From Bacillus thuringiensis (GTDB lineage: Bacteria > Bacillota > Bacilli > Bacillales > Bacillaceae_G), in assembly GCF_022095615.2 (NCBI RefSeq), contig NZ_CP155559.1:1919501-1983500 (forward strand): a stretch of DNA of 64,000 nt, in the 5' to 3' direction. Under the pieces are notes generated by a model. That model was not told where the DNA came from. It made no database searches and worked only from the letters and a program-made list of their open reading frames with translations. The translations under genes were made by a program, and so were the position numbers. Positions 17,141 through 26,072 of the stretch are shown here, piece by piece (the first letter of the stretch is position 1; each line of letters begins with the position of its first letter).

Positions 17141-17719
17141 CTAGCAATTACGTTTTTTATACCAGAAGTGATCGAATTTCTTGTTTTTGCAAGATGGGAA
17201 TTTATGTCCGCCTTTGCAATCATTCCATTTGTGTCCATTATCGTGACAGTCTCTGCCATGATCACATGAATCATCGCACGAGTGACCGTCTCTATGCGGG
17301 AAGAATTCGCACTTTTTACAGAAGCTTCGTTTTGTCCAGAAAAATTTCTTTTCAAAGCGTATGCATTTTGTAACGAACGTACAATGCTTCCTACGCGTCA
17401 CTTTCGTAACTAAAACGCATTCTTTTCTACGCGTTACTTTCGTAACAAACGTCCATTTTTGAACGCGTACACGAGTGCATTTCGTAACAAATGTCCATTT
17501 TTTTACATGCGTACATTTTGTAACGAACGTACAATGTTTCACACGAGTACATCTTGTTCTTGGACATTTACCCCCAGTTGTACATTTACATCCTGTTGTA
17601 CATCGATGATGAGAGAATTTATCATCATCGCACTCAAAAACACTTGGATCTTGATGTAAAAAATCCTCCATCCCAGCACTTTTGATTTCTTCAACCGCTT
17701 TTCTAATATCACGTTTCAT
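17141..17719 (-). CDS. Spore exosporium/coat protein, CotG/ExsB family
   Basis: A 192-residue, very basic, Cys-, Thr- and His-rich protein. The N-terminus (MKRDIRKAVEEIKSAGMEDFL) matches the CotG/ExsB N-terminal domain. Residues of about 50-130 are tandem degenerate repeats around TFVTKCTRVK; the tail is rich in Cys, His and Asp. ExsB of B. anthracis is heavily threonine-phosphorylated and needed for stable exosporium attachment, and CotG-type proteins are substrates of CotH kinases. A cotH gene is divergent next door, supporting that link. Start 17719 after AAGGAGGA. Likely made late in the mother cell. Confidence 0.82.
   Translation of the reverse strand: MKRDIRKAVEEIKSAGMEDFLHQDPSVFECDDDKFSHHRCTTGCKCTTGGKCPRTRCTRVKHCTFVTKCTHVKKWTFVTKCTRVRVQKWTFVTKVTRRKECVLVTKVTRRKHCTFVTKCIRFEKKFFWTKRSFCKKCEFFPHRDGHSCDDSCDHGRDCHDNGHKWNDCKGGHKFPSCKNKKFDHFWYKKRNC
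17345..17575 (-). repeat. Tandem degenerate coding repeats (FVTK-C/V-TR units)
   Basis: The DNA repeats a roughly 30-base theme (cgtaacaaacgtcca and variants) encoding Thr-rich units. They give the protein regularly spaced Thr residues, presumably phosphorylation sites. Such tracts can change copy number by recombination. Confidence 0.7.
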
Positions 17720-17894
17720 AGAAATCCTCCTTATCATGTATTAAGTTGAAAAGGTATTCTTTTTCCTTAACATGATATGAGATATGACGTCTTTCTGAAC
17801 AGGACAAGAGTGTAATTTTATATAAATAGATGATAGCGGATGTATGGACAAGGCAAGGCGCATACATTGAATGAAGAGAACTGAGAAGGGATGA

Positions 17895-18977
<1,083 letters not shown>

Positions 18978-18982
18978 TTTTG

Positions 18983-19015
18983 AAAGAGATTGGAACATTA
19001 TCAATCTCTTTTTTT
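18983..19015 (+). terminator. Intrinsic terminator
   Basis: The stem AAAGAGATTG/CAATCTCTTT and a T-run follow cotH. Confidence 0.85.
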
Positions 19016-19083
19016 GTATAATAAAGATGTATCAATAAAACTGACTTACTATTCAATTAAAAGAGTATGGGGGATGTGGAAAC

Positions 19084-19701
19084 ATGACGGTAAAATGGAT
19101 TGATTGGGTAAAACAAATACAAGCTATAGCCCAAGCGGGTTTAACGTATTCTAAAGATGTGTATGATATAGAGCGTTTCCAACAATTACGGGATATTTCC
19201 ATTTCGATGATGTCACATTACACAAAGACAGATTGGGAAGTTGTAGAGAAGTTATTTGCAAGTGAGACAGGCTATCAAACACCAAAAGTTGATATAAGAG
19301 CAGTCGTTTTTCAAAATGAAAAGTTATTATTTGTGAAAGAAAAAAGTGATGGGAAATGGGCATTGCCAGGTGGATGGGCCGATATCGGCTATACGCCAAC
19401 AGAAGTAGTAGCGAAAGAAGTTATAGAGGAGACGGGTTATGAAGTGGATGATTTTAAGCTACTCGCTATATTTGATAAAGAAAAACATCAACCATCGCCT
19501 TCAACAACACACGTATACAAAATTTTTATTGCCTGTAAGATTATTGGTGGCGAAAAGAAAACTAGCATTGAAACAGAAGATGTGGAGTTCTTTGGCGAGA
19601 ATGAATTGCCTAATTTATCGATTGCTAGAAATACAGAAGAGCAAATTAAAGAAATGTTTGCCTACATGAAAGAACCTGAGAAAGAAACATTAATAGATTA
19701 A
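19084..19701 (+). CDS. Nudix hydrolase with N-terminal Nudix_hydro_N domain
   Basis: A 205-residue pyrophosphohydrolase. Residues 1-60 form the helical N-terminal domain seen in Bacillus YjhB and the B. cereus CDP-choline pyrophosphatase (CDP-Chase). The Nudix box follows as PGGWADIGYTPTEVVAKEVIEETGYE, with Lys in place of the usual Arg in the REUXEE part. It probably cleaves a nucleotide diphosphate derivative; CDP-choline is a reasonable guess. Confidence 0.85.
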   Translation: MTVKWIDWVKQIQAIAQAGLTYSKDVYDIERFQQLRDISISMMSHYTKTDWEVVEKLFASETGYQTPKVDIRAVVFQNEKLLFVKEKSDGKWALPGGWADIGYTPTEVVAKEVIEETGYEVDDFKLLAIFDKEKHQPSPSTTHVYKIFIACKIIGGEKKTSIETEDVEFFGENELPNLSIARNTEEQIKEMFAYMKEPEKETLID

Positions 19702-19805
19702 TCATGCTTATGACGATAATATTGTTGGAATGAAGATATTGGCAGAATGCGACCTTTATGTAATAATGGGATGGTATGTGAAGAAAAAAGGAGATAGAAA
19801 ATAAA

Positions 19806-20408
19806 ATGTTAGCAAGCATAATAGATCAGTTATTGCAATTTTTTGCAAGCTTAGGTTACTTTGGAGTAGCGCTAGCTTTAATGATTGAAATTATCCCGAG
19901 TGAAATCGTACTTTCGTATGCTGGATTTTTAGTAGCGGATGGTAAAATTAGTTTTGTTGGTGCAGTTATCGCCGGAACTATTGGTGGTACGTTAGCCCAA
20001 ATCTTTTTATACTGGCTTGGATATTACGGAGGGCGTCCGGTTGTAGAGAAATATGGGAAATATCTACTTATCAATAAACACCATTTAGACATAGCGGAAG
20101 GTTGGTTTAAGCGTTACGGAGCAGGAGTGATCTTTTCTGCACGCTTTATCCCAGTCGTACGTCATGCAATCTCTATCCCAGCAGGATTAGCTAAGATGCC
20201 ATTAAAACTATTTACACTGTATACTGTGGTTGCGATTATTCCATGGTCAATACTATTTATATACTTAGGTGAAAAGCTTGGTGGAAATTGGAGACACATT
20301 AAAGAGTATGCATCTGATTACACACATTACATAATTATAGGAGCTGTTCTCTTTGTTGCTCTATACTTCGGTTTAAAGTATTTCAAAAAGAAAAAAGCAG
20401 CGCGTTAA
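19806..20408 (+). CDS. DedA-family membrane protein (YngC/UptA-like)
   Basis: A 200-residue membrane protein with several hydrophobic spans and the DedA/SNARE-associated domain. Conserved charged motifs include MIEIIPSEIVLSYAGF near residue 30 and FSARFIPVVRHAISIPAG near residue 115. Some DedA proteins, including B. subtilis YngC (UptA), recycle undecaprenyl phosphate across the membrane; this could be such a protein or another DedA paralogue. Start after AAAGGAGATAG. Confidence 0.88.
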   Translation: MLASIIDQLLQFFASLGYFGVALALMIEIIPSEIVLSYAGFLVADGKISFVGAVIAGTIGGTLAQIFLYWLGYYGGRPVVEKYGKYLLINKHHLDIAEGWFKRYGAGVIFSARFIPVVRHAISIPAGLAKMPLKLFTLYTVVAIIPWSILFIYLGEKLGGNWRHIKEYASDYTHYIIIGAVLFVALYFGLKYFKKKKAAR

Positions 20409-20437
20409 AGTCAATGATTGTTCATTGGCTTTTTTTA
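20407..20437 (+). terminator. Intrinsic terminator
   Basis: The stem AAAGTCAATGA/TCATTGGCTTT (one G-U pair) and a T-run overlap the dedA stop. Confidence 0.8.
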
Positions 20438-20505
20438 TTTGTTTCGGTTCTAAAAAAAAAGAGTTGTCCATAATGTATAATAATAAAGCGTAGCGGAGGA
20501 ATGTG

Positions 20506-21885
20506 ATGAAAGGGTCACCGTTTATACGTGGAACGATATTTTTAACGATGGCAACGATGATATCTAAAATGTTAGGATTTATATATGTTATACCGTTTAC
20601 AGCAATGGTCGGTACGAGTGGGTACGTTTTATACACGTATGCTTATCGTCCATATACGATTATGCTCAGCATTGCGACGATGGGACTACCACTTGCAGTT
20701 TCAAAAATGGTATCAAAATATGATCAACTGAATGATTATCATACCGTTAAGAGAGTACTTAAGAGTGGTATCTTTTTTATGTTAATAATGGGAGTCATCT
20801 CATGTTTTGCGCTATATATATTAGCTCCACATTTAGCTAAACTTGTAATCGATGGAAATGATCAAACGGGGAATAGTATAACAGCTGTCACTAATAATAT
20901 TCAAATTGTAAGTTTTGCGTTAATACTTGTACCAGTAATGAGTTTATTAAGGGGCTTCTTTCAAGGATTTCAATCGATGGGGCCTTCTGCTCTAAGTGTA
21001 GTTGTCGAGCAATTTTTTCGGGTCTTAACCATATTAATAGGAAGCTTTGTCGTTTTATATATTTTAAAAGCTTCTGTCTCGCTAGCTGTTGGTATTTCAA
21101 CGTTCGGTGCTTTTATGGGAGCGATAGGTGGATTAACAGTTTTAAGTGCGTATTATATAAGAAGGAGAAAGCACTTAAAGAAAAAAGAGATGGCAAGTAT
21201 ACCGCAAACAACAAAATCTTTCTTCTCGCTGTACAAGGAGCTCTTTACATATTCAATACCGTTTGTTGTGGTTGGTTTAGCAATTCCGTTGTATCAGACG
21301 ATTGATACATTTACAATTAATAAACTACTTATACAAATAGGGTATATGCAAGGAGAAGCGGAGAAGATTAATGCGATAATTGGTCTTGTCCAGATGGTTG
21401 TACTTATCCCGGTTTCCGTTGCGACTGCTTTTAGTATGTCTCTCGTACCTGAGATGACAAAAGCCTATACAGCAGGGAATGTGAAGTTACTGTACAAACA
21501 TTTTACGAGGACGAATGTATTAGTAGTAGGTATTACGGTACCAGCGGCGATTGGAATGATGTTGTTAGCAAAACCAGTATATACTCTTTTATTTGGTGCC
21601 GGAAATGATCCGGAGATGGGGAGAGTTATTTTACAGTATTATGCTCCTGCCTGTATACTATTTTCGCTTTTTACAGTAACAGCTGCGATGTTACAAGGAA
21701 TTAATCAACAACAGAAAACAGTGCTAGGATTAGTAATTGGTATTATTGTGAAGATAGTTTTAAATATCGTATTGCTTCCGTATTTCGATTATGTAAGTTT
21801 TATTATTTCAACATACGCTGGTTATACGATTTCAGTGGGCTTTAACTTGTGGATGCTTTCTAAATATGTTATAAAGGCAACATAA
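20506..21885 (+). CDS. MOP-superfamily flippase (SpoVB/YtgP/MurJ-like)
   Basis: A 459-residue multispan membrane protein beginning GTIFLTMATMISKMLGFIYVIPF, the typical first helix of polysaccharide/lipid II flippases, with RGFFQGFQSMGPSA and ATAFSMSLVPEM further on. Typical YtgP-type proteins are about 540 residues and have 14 helices; this one stops after about helix 12, at a normal-looking terminator. It may be a shorter subfamily or a C-terminally lost copy. ATG 20506 (after GCGGAGGA) is preferred over GTG 20503. Confidence 0.85.
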   Translation: MKGSPFIRGTIFLTMATMISKMLGFIYVIPFTAMVGTSGYVLYTYAYRPYTIMLSIATMGLPLAVSKMVSKYDQLNDYHTVKRVLKSGIFFMLIMGVISCFALYILAPHLAKLVIDGNDQTGNSITAVTNNIQIVSFALILVPVMSLLRGFFQGFQSMGPSALSVVVEQFFRVLTILIGSFVVLYILKASVSLAVGISTFGAFMGAIGGLTVLSAYYIRRRKHLKKKEMASIPQTTKSFFSLYKELFTYSIPFVVVGLAIPLYQTIDTFTINKLLIQIGYMQGEAEKINAIIGLVQMVVLIPVSVATAFSMSLVPEMTKAYTAGNVKLLYKHFTRTNVLVVGITVPAAIGMMLLAKPVYTLLFGAGNDPEMGRVILQYYAPACILFSLFTVTAAMLQGINQQQKTVLGLVIGIIVKIVLNIVLLPYFDYVSFIISTYAGYTISVGFNLWMLSKYVIKAT

Positions 21886-21892
21886 GCTTTTT

Positions 21893-21918
21893 AAGGCAGA
21901 GAGCGCTCTGTCTTTTTC
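21893..21918 (+). terminator. Intrinsic terminator
   Basis: The stem AAGGCAGAG/CTCTGTCTT with a 4-base loop precedes a T-rich tract. Confidence 0.7.
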
Positions 21919-22069
21919 TTTGTTTATAATATTTTTCTTATAAAAACGTTTTCAAAATAATTTTTCTATTGAAATTTAAACGTATGTTTCATATGCTGAG
22001 AATGGCGGTTCAAAAACTGTTATGTAAGAGAGGTAGATTCCTACATGTAAAAAGAATCGGGGTGATAGT

Positions 22070-23011
22070 ATGTTAAATATTTATTTAACAGACCGAAACG
22101 GAAAACTACAAGAGGTTGAGGAAATGCAAAAGGGTTGCTGGATTAATGTACTTCATCCAACGGAAGAAGAAATTCAATATCTAGTACAAACTTTAAATGT
22201 AGACTTAGATTTCATTAAAGACCCTTTAGATGATGAAGAACGCTCTCGTATTGAAAAGGAAGACAATAATACTTTAATAATCGTGGATATTCCAACAGTT
22301 AGACATGATGAAGAAGGAAATTCGATTTATGACACGATTCCAATAGGTATGATTGTAATGCCAGATTGCTTCGTGACAATTTGTTTAGAAGAAAACCCAA
22401 TTTTTGAACGTTTTATTAATCAACGTATTAAAGAATTTTATACGTTTAAAAAGACACGCTTTGCACTGCAGCTCTTATATACGATTTCTACTTATTATTT
22501 AAGATACTTAAAGCAAATTAACAGAAAAACAATCGATTTAGAGCATCAATTAAATAAGTCGATGAAAAATAAAGAGATTTTCACATTGTTAGGCCTTGAA
22601 AAAAGTTTAGTATACTTTACAACATCATTAAAGGCGAATAAAATTGTAATTCAAAAATTAATGCGAAATAGTACATTTTTAAAAATGTATGAAGACGATC
22701 AAGATTTATTAGAAGATGTATTAATCGAAAATAAACAGGCTATTGAAATGGCGGAAATATATAGTCACATTTTAAGTGGAATGATGAATACTTTTAGCTC
22801 TGTTATATCGAATAATTTAAACAGTGTTATGAAACTGTTAACGTCTATTACAATCATTTTATCGTTACCAACAATGGTCTCTAGTTTCTTTGGAATGAAT
22901 GTAAAGGTTCCCTTTGAAGGTGAGGCTCAAGGTTTTGTAATTGTACTTATAATATGTTTAACATTATCTTGCGCTTTAGCATTTGTATTTTGGAAGAAAC
23001 GATACTTTTAA
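22070..23011 (+). CDS. corA: CorA-family divalent cation channel (YfjQ-like)
   Basis: A 313-residue CorA protein with a large acidic cytoplasmic domain and two C-terminal membrane helices. The selectivity signature is present as SSFFGMNVKVPF, near residue 278, followed by the last helix. It mediates Mg2+ (or Co2+/Ni2+) uptake as a pentamer. The start ATG follows CGGGGTGAT. No M-box riboswitch is evident in 21920-22069. Confidence 0.92.
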   Translation: MLNIYLTDRNGKLQEVEEMQKGCWINVLHPTEEEIQYLVQTLNVDLDFIKDPLDDEERSRIEKEDNNTLIIVDIPTVRHDEEGNSIYDTIPIGMIVMPDCFVTICLEENPIFERFINQRIKEFYTFKKTRFALQLLYTISTYYLRYLKQINRKTIDLEHQLNKSMKNKEIFTLLGLEKSLVYFTTSLKANKIVIQKLMRNSTFLKMYEDDQDLLEDVLIENKQAIEMAEIYSHILSGMMNTFSSVISNNLNSVMKLLTSITIILSLPTMVSSFFGMNVKVPFEGEAQGFVIVLIICLTLSCALAFVFWKKRYF

Positions 23012-23018
23012 CGATAAG

Positions 23019-23065
23019 AAAGCTGCTCTAGCATAGTTGTATAACTGCGCTAGAGCAGCTTTTTT
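23019..23065 (+). terminator. Intrinsic terminator
   Basis: A 14-base stem (AAAGCTGCTCTAGC and complement) and T-run follow corA. Confidence 0.9.
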
Positions 23066-23209
23066 GCTATGAAATCCAAAGTTTTGAATAGAATATAACT
23101 TATAAAATGTAATGTATATGAAGGGAGTGAATTCCGTATAAGTCTTGTCCAATTCATAAAATGGGGTTAAAATTACATATTGTTAATGAAAAGTTGGAGG
23201 AAATACATC

Positions 23210-24106
23210 ATGGAATTGTTTCAATTACCGAAAGCATTCCTGCAGATGAATACAATCTTTATCTCCATATTGATCGAAGCACTTCCTTTTGTGCTTATTG
23301 GTGTATTTATTTCAGGATTTATTCAAATGTTTGTGACAGAGGATATGGTAGCAAAATGGATGCCGAAAAATCGTTTTCTGTCCGTTTTAATGGCTACTTT
23401 TTTAGGTATGTTGTTTCCAGGTTGTGAATGTGGAATTGTTCCGATTGTAAGGCGATTAATCGGAAAAGGGGTTCCGCCATATGCCGGGATTGCATTTATG
23501 TTAACGGGGCCAATTATCAATCCGGTCGTATTATTTGCAACATATGTTGCCTTTGGAAGTAGTATGCACATGGTATGGTATCGTTCTATTGTAGCGATTA
23601 TCGTAGCAATTATCGTTGGAATTATATTATCATTTATGTTTAAAGAACATCAATTAAGAGATGATCACTTCCCAGAAGTGAATCATAAGCGTCCATTACG
23701 TAAAAAAATGTGGGATGTATGTACGCATGCTGTTGAGGAATTTTTCTCGATGGGAAAATATTTAGTGTTAGGTGCGTTAATTGCAGCTGCAGTTCAAACG
23801 TTCGTACAAACTTCAACACTTCTTGCTATAGGACAAGGACCGTTTTCTTCACCAGCTGTTATGATGGGACTAGCTTACATTTTATCACTTTGTTCAGAAG
23901 CGGATGCATTTATTGCTTCGTCATTCCAAAGTACGTTTTCAACAGCATCACTTGTCGCGTTCCTCGTATATGGACCGATGGTGGATATTAAAAATATGTT
24001 TATGATGCTTGCGACATTTAAAACGAAATTTGTAATTGTCGTTACAGTTACAGTTACACTTGTTGTTTATGCAAGCTCACTACTCATTTATGCGATGGGG
24101 TGGTAG
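23210..24106 (+). CDS. ycgR: YcgR-type permease (DUF318)
   Basis: A 298-residue membrane protein of the PF03773 permease type. Hallmarks are EALPFVLIGVFISG, FPGCECGIVPIVRRLIGKGVPP with its two Cys, LTGPIINPVVL, and the later LSLCSEADAFIASSF. It is always paired with a YcgQ (TIGR03943) protein, here 3 bases downstream; the pair is thought to handle a metal or small solute but the cargo is unknown. ATG 23210 follows TTGGAGG; earlier ATGs lack a site. Confidence 0.88.
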   Translation: MELFQLPKAFLQMNTIFISILIEALPFVLIGVFISGFIQMFVTEDMVAKWMPKNRFLSVLMATFLGMLFPGCECGIVPIVRRLIGKGVPPYAGIAFMLTGPIINPVVLFATYVAFGSSMHMVWYRSIVAIIVAIIVGIILSFMFKEHQLRDDHFPEVNHKRPLRKKMWDVCTHAVEEFFSMGKYLVLGALIAAAVQTFVQTSTLLAIGQGPFSSPAVMMGLAYILSLCSEADAFIASSFQSTFSTASLVAFLVYGPMVDIKNMFMMLATFKTKFVIVVTVTVTLVVYASSLLIYAMGW

Positions 24107-24109
24107 GTT

Positions 24110-24997
24110 ATGTTTCGAGCATATATATTATTAGGTTTTACAATCTTAATCGCGCAGCTTCATATTTCAGGTAATATTACGAAGTATATCAATATGAAGT
24201 ATGCCTATTTATCAAAAACAGCAGCAATTATTCTAGGTTTCTTAACGATTGTACAAATTATTATCGTTTTCCAAAAAGAGCATCAAAAAGAAAAAGAAAA
24301 AGAAAAAGAAAAAGAACAGCACAATTGCGGATGTGATCATAGTCATTGTGGGCACGACCATTCAAAAGATGAAAATACATGGTGGAAACGAACATTTTCG
24401 TATACTTTGTTCTGTTTTCCAATTGTCTCAGGATTATTTTTCCCGATTGCGACACTAGATTCGGATATTGTTAAAGCGAAGGGATTTCATTTTCCAGTAG
24501 CACAAGCAGAAAGTAAAGATCCGTTTATGACAAGGCAATTTCTAAGACCGGACACGAGTATTTATTACGGAAAAGAAGGATACCGTGGTGTAATGGAAAA
24601 AGGGAAGAAAGAGTTTGTTACGAAAGACAATATTGCTTTAAAAGACGAGGACTTCTTAAAAGGTATGGAAACGATTTATAATTATCCTGGCGAATTTACT
24701 GGGAAAAAATTATCTTTTAAAGGGTTTGTGTTCAAGGATGATTCTTCTAAAAAAGAACAATATTTCTTATTCCGCTTCGGTATTATACATTGTGTAGCGG
24801 ATTCGGGTGTATATGGTATGTTAGTGAAAAAACCAGAAGGGGTAGAATGGAAAAATGATGATTGGATTCAAATAGAGGGAGAAATTTCTACTGAATTTTA
24901 TCAGCCGTTCCATGCGAATATCCCTGTTTTAGAAGTAACGAAATGGAATAAAGTTGAACAGCCAAAAGAACAATATGTATTTAGAGGAGCCGATTGA
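24110..24997 (+). CDS. ycgQ: YcgQ-type partner protein (TIGR03943)
   Basis: A 295-residue protein with two N-terminal membrane helices, then a Lys-Glu run and the metal-binding stretch HNCGCDHSHCGHDHSKDE at about residues 65-85, a third helix, and an extracytoplasmic C-terminal domain (YPGEFTGKKLSFKGFVF, FRFGIIHCVADS). The His/Cys loop suggests metal handling with YcgR. The Lys-Glu run is encoded by a perfect hexanucleotide repeat that could vary between strains. Confidence 0.88.
   Translation: MFRAYILLGFTILIAQLHISGNITKYINMKYAYLSKTAAIILGFLTIVQIIIVFQKEHQKEKEKEKEKEQHNCGCDHSHCGHDHSKDENTWWKRTFSYTLFCFPIVSGLFFPIATLDSDIVKAKGFHFPVAQAESKDPFMTRQFLRPDTSIYYGKEGYRGVMEKGKKEFVTKDNIALKDEDFLKGMETIYNYPGEFTGKKLSFKGFVFKDDSSKKEQYFLFRFGIIHCVADSGVYGMLVKKPEGVEWKNDDWIQIEGEISTEFYQPFHANIPVLEVTKWNKVEQPKEQYVFRGAD
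24285..24314 (+). repeat. Perfect (AAAAAG)5 hexanucleotide repeat inside ycgQ
   Basis: Five exact copies encode alternating Lys-Glu next to the metal-binding loop. Slippage by whole units keeps the frame and would only lengthen the linker. Confidence 0.9.
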
Positions 24998-25015
24998 TCA
25001 CATCGGTTCTTTTTT
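24987..25015 (+). terminator. Intrinsic terminator
   Basis: GAGCCGAT/ATCGGTTC with a 7-base loop and T-run overlaps the ycgQ stop codon. Confidence 0.8.
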
Positions 25016-25017
25016 GT

Positions 25018-25172
25018 GGACTAAGAGTTCTGAATGTTGTTAATATTAAACATGTAGTGATAATCAGCTCATACTGTTCTAGTGTTCATGGGAAATGGAA
25101 CTCTTACTTGAACTTCTTTGCTCCAGTTGAACCTTGTAGTGGGAGTCTTAATGTCTGCAAATAGCGGATTAA
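25018..25172 (+). repeat. Candidate dispersed intergenic element (copy A)
   Basis: About 155 non-coding bases with internal symmetry (gttcatgggaaatggaac) and two similar stretches (cttgaactt, gttgaacctt), ending in CAAATAGCGGATTAAA. The end resembles that of the stretch at 9880-10060. Size and position would suit a B. cereus-group repeat such as bcr1, but I cannot check it. Confidence 0.35.
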
Positions 25173-25193
25173 ATAATCAAAGGGGTGATAATA

Positions 25194-25700
25194 ATGACTG
25201 AAGTAAAGGGAAAAACAGCTAATGAGTCTAGAGTGTTTAAAACGAGCCGAGTATTTCCAACAGATTTAAATGATCACAATACGCTATTTGGTGGAAAGAT
25301 ATTAGCCGAGATGGATATGGTTGCTTCTATTTCAGCAACGAGGCATGCAAGAAAAGAATGTGTCACAGCATCTATGGATTGGGTAGATTTCTTACATCCT
25401 GTTCGTTCTTCAGATTGTGTTAGTTATGAATCCTTTGTAATTTGGACGGGTAGAACTTCGATGGAAGTGTTTGTGAAGGTAGTAGCAGAAGATTTAATTT
25501 CAGGTGAGAAGCGTATAGCAGCAACGTCATTTGTTACTTTTGTTGCGCTTAGTAAGGAGAATAATCCAGTTCCTGTACCGCGAGTAATCCCTGAAACAGA
25601 AGAAGAGAAAGAATTACATCGCATTGCAGTCTTACGTGCCGAACAACGTCATATACGTAAGGCAGAGAGTAAGAAAGTAGCTACATTACTAACTTTTTGA
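25194..25700 (+). CDS. ykhA: Acyl-CoA thioesterase, YkhA-like
   Basis: A 168-residue hotdog-fold acyl-CoA hydrolase. The family core is DLNDHNTLFGGKILAEMDMVASI with the catalytic Asn/Asp region, followed by TASMDWVDFLHPV. It cleaves fatty acyl-CoA to acid and CoA. ATG 25194 lies 8 bases after AAGGGG; the GTG at 25185 overlaps that site. Confidence 0.9.
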   Translation: MTEVKGKTANESRVFKTSRVFPTDLNDHNTLFGGKILAEMDMVASISATRHARKECVTASMDWVDFLHPVRSSDCVSYESFVIWTGRTSMEVFVKVVAEDLISGEKRIAATSFVTFVALSKENNPVPVPRVIPETEEEKELHRIAVLRAEQRHIRKAESKKVATLLTF

Positions 25701-25753
25701 GTTGAATATGTAGTCGTTAACGGTATTATAACAGACCGAAATGTTTTCATATG

Positions 25754-25787
25754 AAAAGCGGACACCTAAAAATAGGTGTCCGCTTTT
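25754..25787. terminator. Bidirectional intrinsic terminator
   Basis: A 15-base stem (AAAAGCGGACACCTA and complement) with loop AAAA sits between the convergent ykhA and yjcZ-type genes. Confidence 0.9.
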
Positions 25788-25825
25788 ATAGTTTTTTCAT
25801 CCACATATCATCTGACGATAGCTAC

Positions 25826-25912
25826 TTAGCAGAAGCAAGCAGCACCGACGATGATTAAGAGGATAAATAATACGACTAATAGCGCGAATCCATTACCATG
25901 TGCGAAGCCCAT
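25826..25912 (-). CDS. YjcZ-family small sporulation protein (28 aa)
   Basis: Reads MGFAHGNGFALLVVLFILLIIVGAACFC in two parts: a Gly-rich start and one membrane helix ending in a CFC tail. This is the typical YjcZ tiny membrane protein found in spores of Bacillus. AGGAGG lies 7 bases upstream on the minus strand. The exact role is unknown. Confidence 0.88.
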   Translation of the reverse strand: MGFAHGNGFALLVVLFILLIIVGAACFC

Positions 25913-26072
25913 TGTTATTTCCTCCTTTTATTTTAAGATACAACATACAATATGCAAATGAGCTATTGTTTGATATGGACATATATCATGTAATGACGCA
26001 TTTTCTTGAATGATAATGTATTAAAAAAGGGAAGATATAGAAATAACAGTAAGTGGAGAAAGGAAAATATCC

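Noticed and set aside
17092..17373. 93-residue frame on the plus strand
   Set aside because: It is the shadow of the Cys/His-rich spore protein on the other strand and starts inside a terminator.
17345..17575. CRISPR-like spaced repeats
   Set aside because: The repeats are degenerate, have no unique spacers, and encode the Thr-rich units of the spore protein in frame.
21920..22069. M-box Mg2+ riboswitch before corA
   Set aside because: The stretch is AT-rich and lacks the conserved M-box core and a terminator.
23161..23427. 88-residue frame overlapping the YcgR start
   Set aside because: It overlaps the well-supported permease in another frame and has no coding character of its own.
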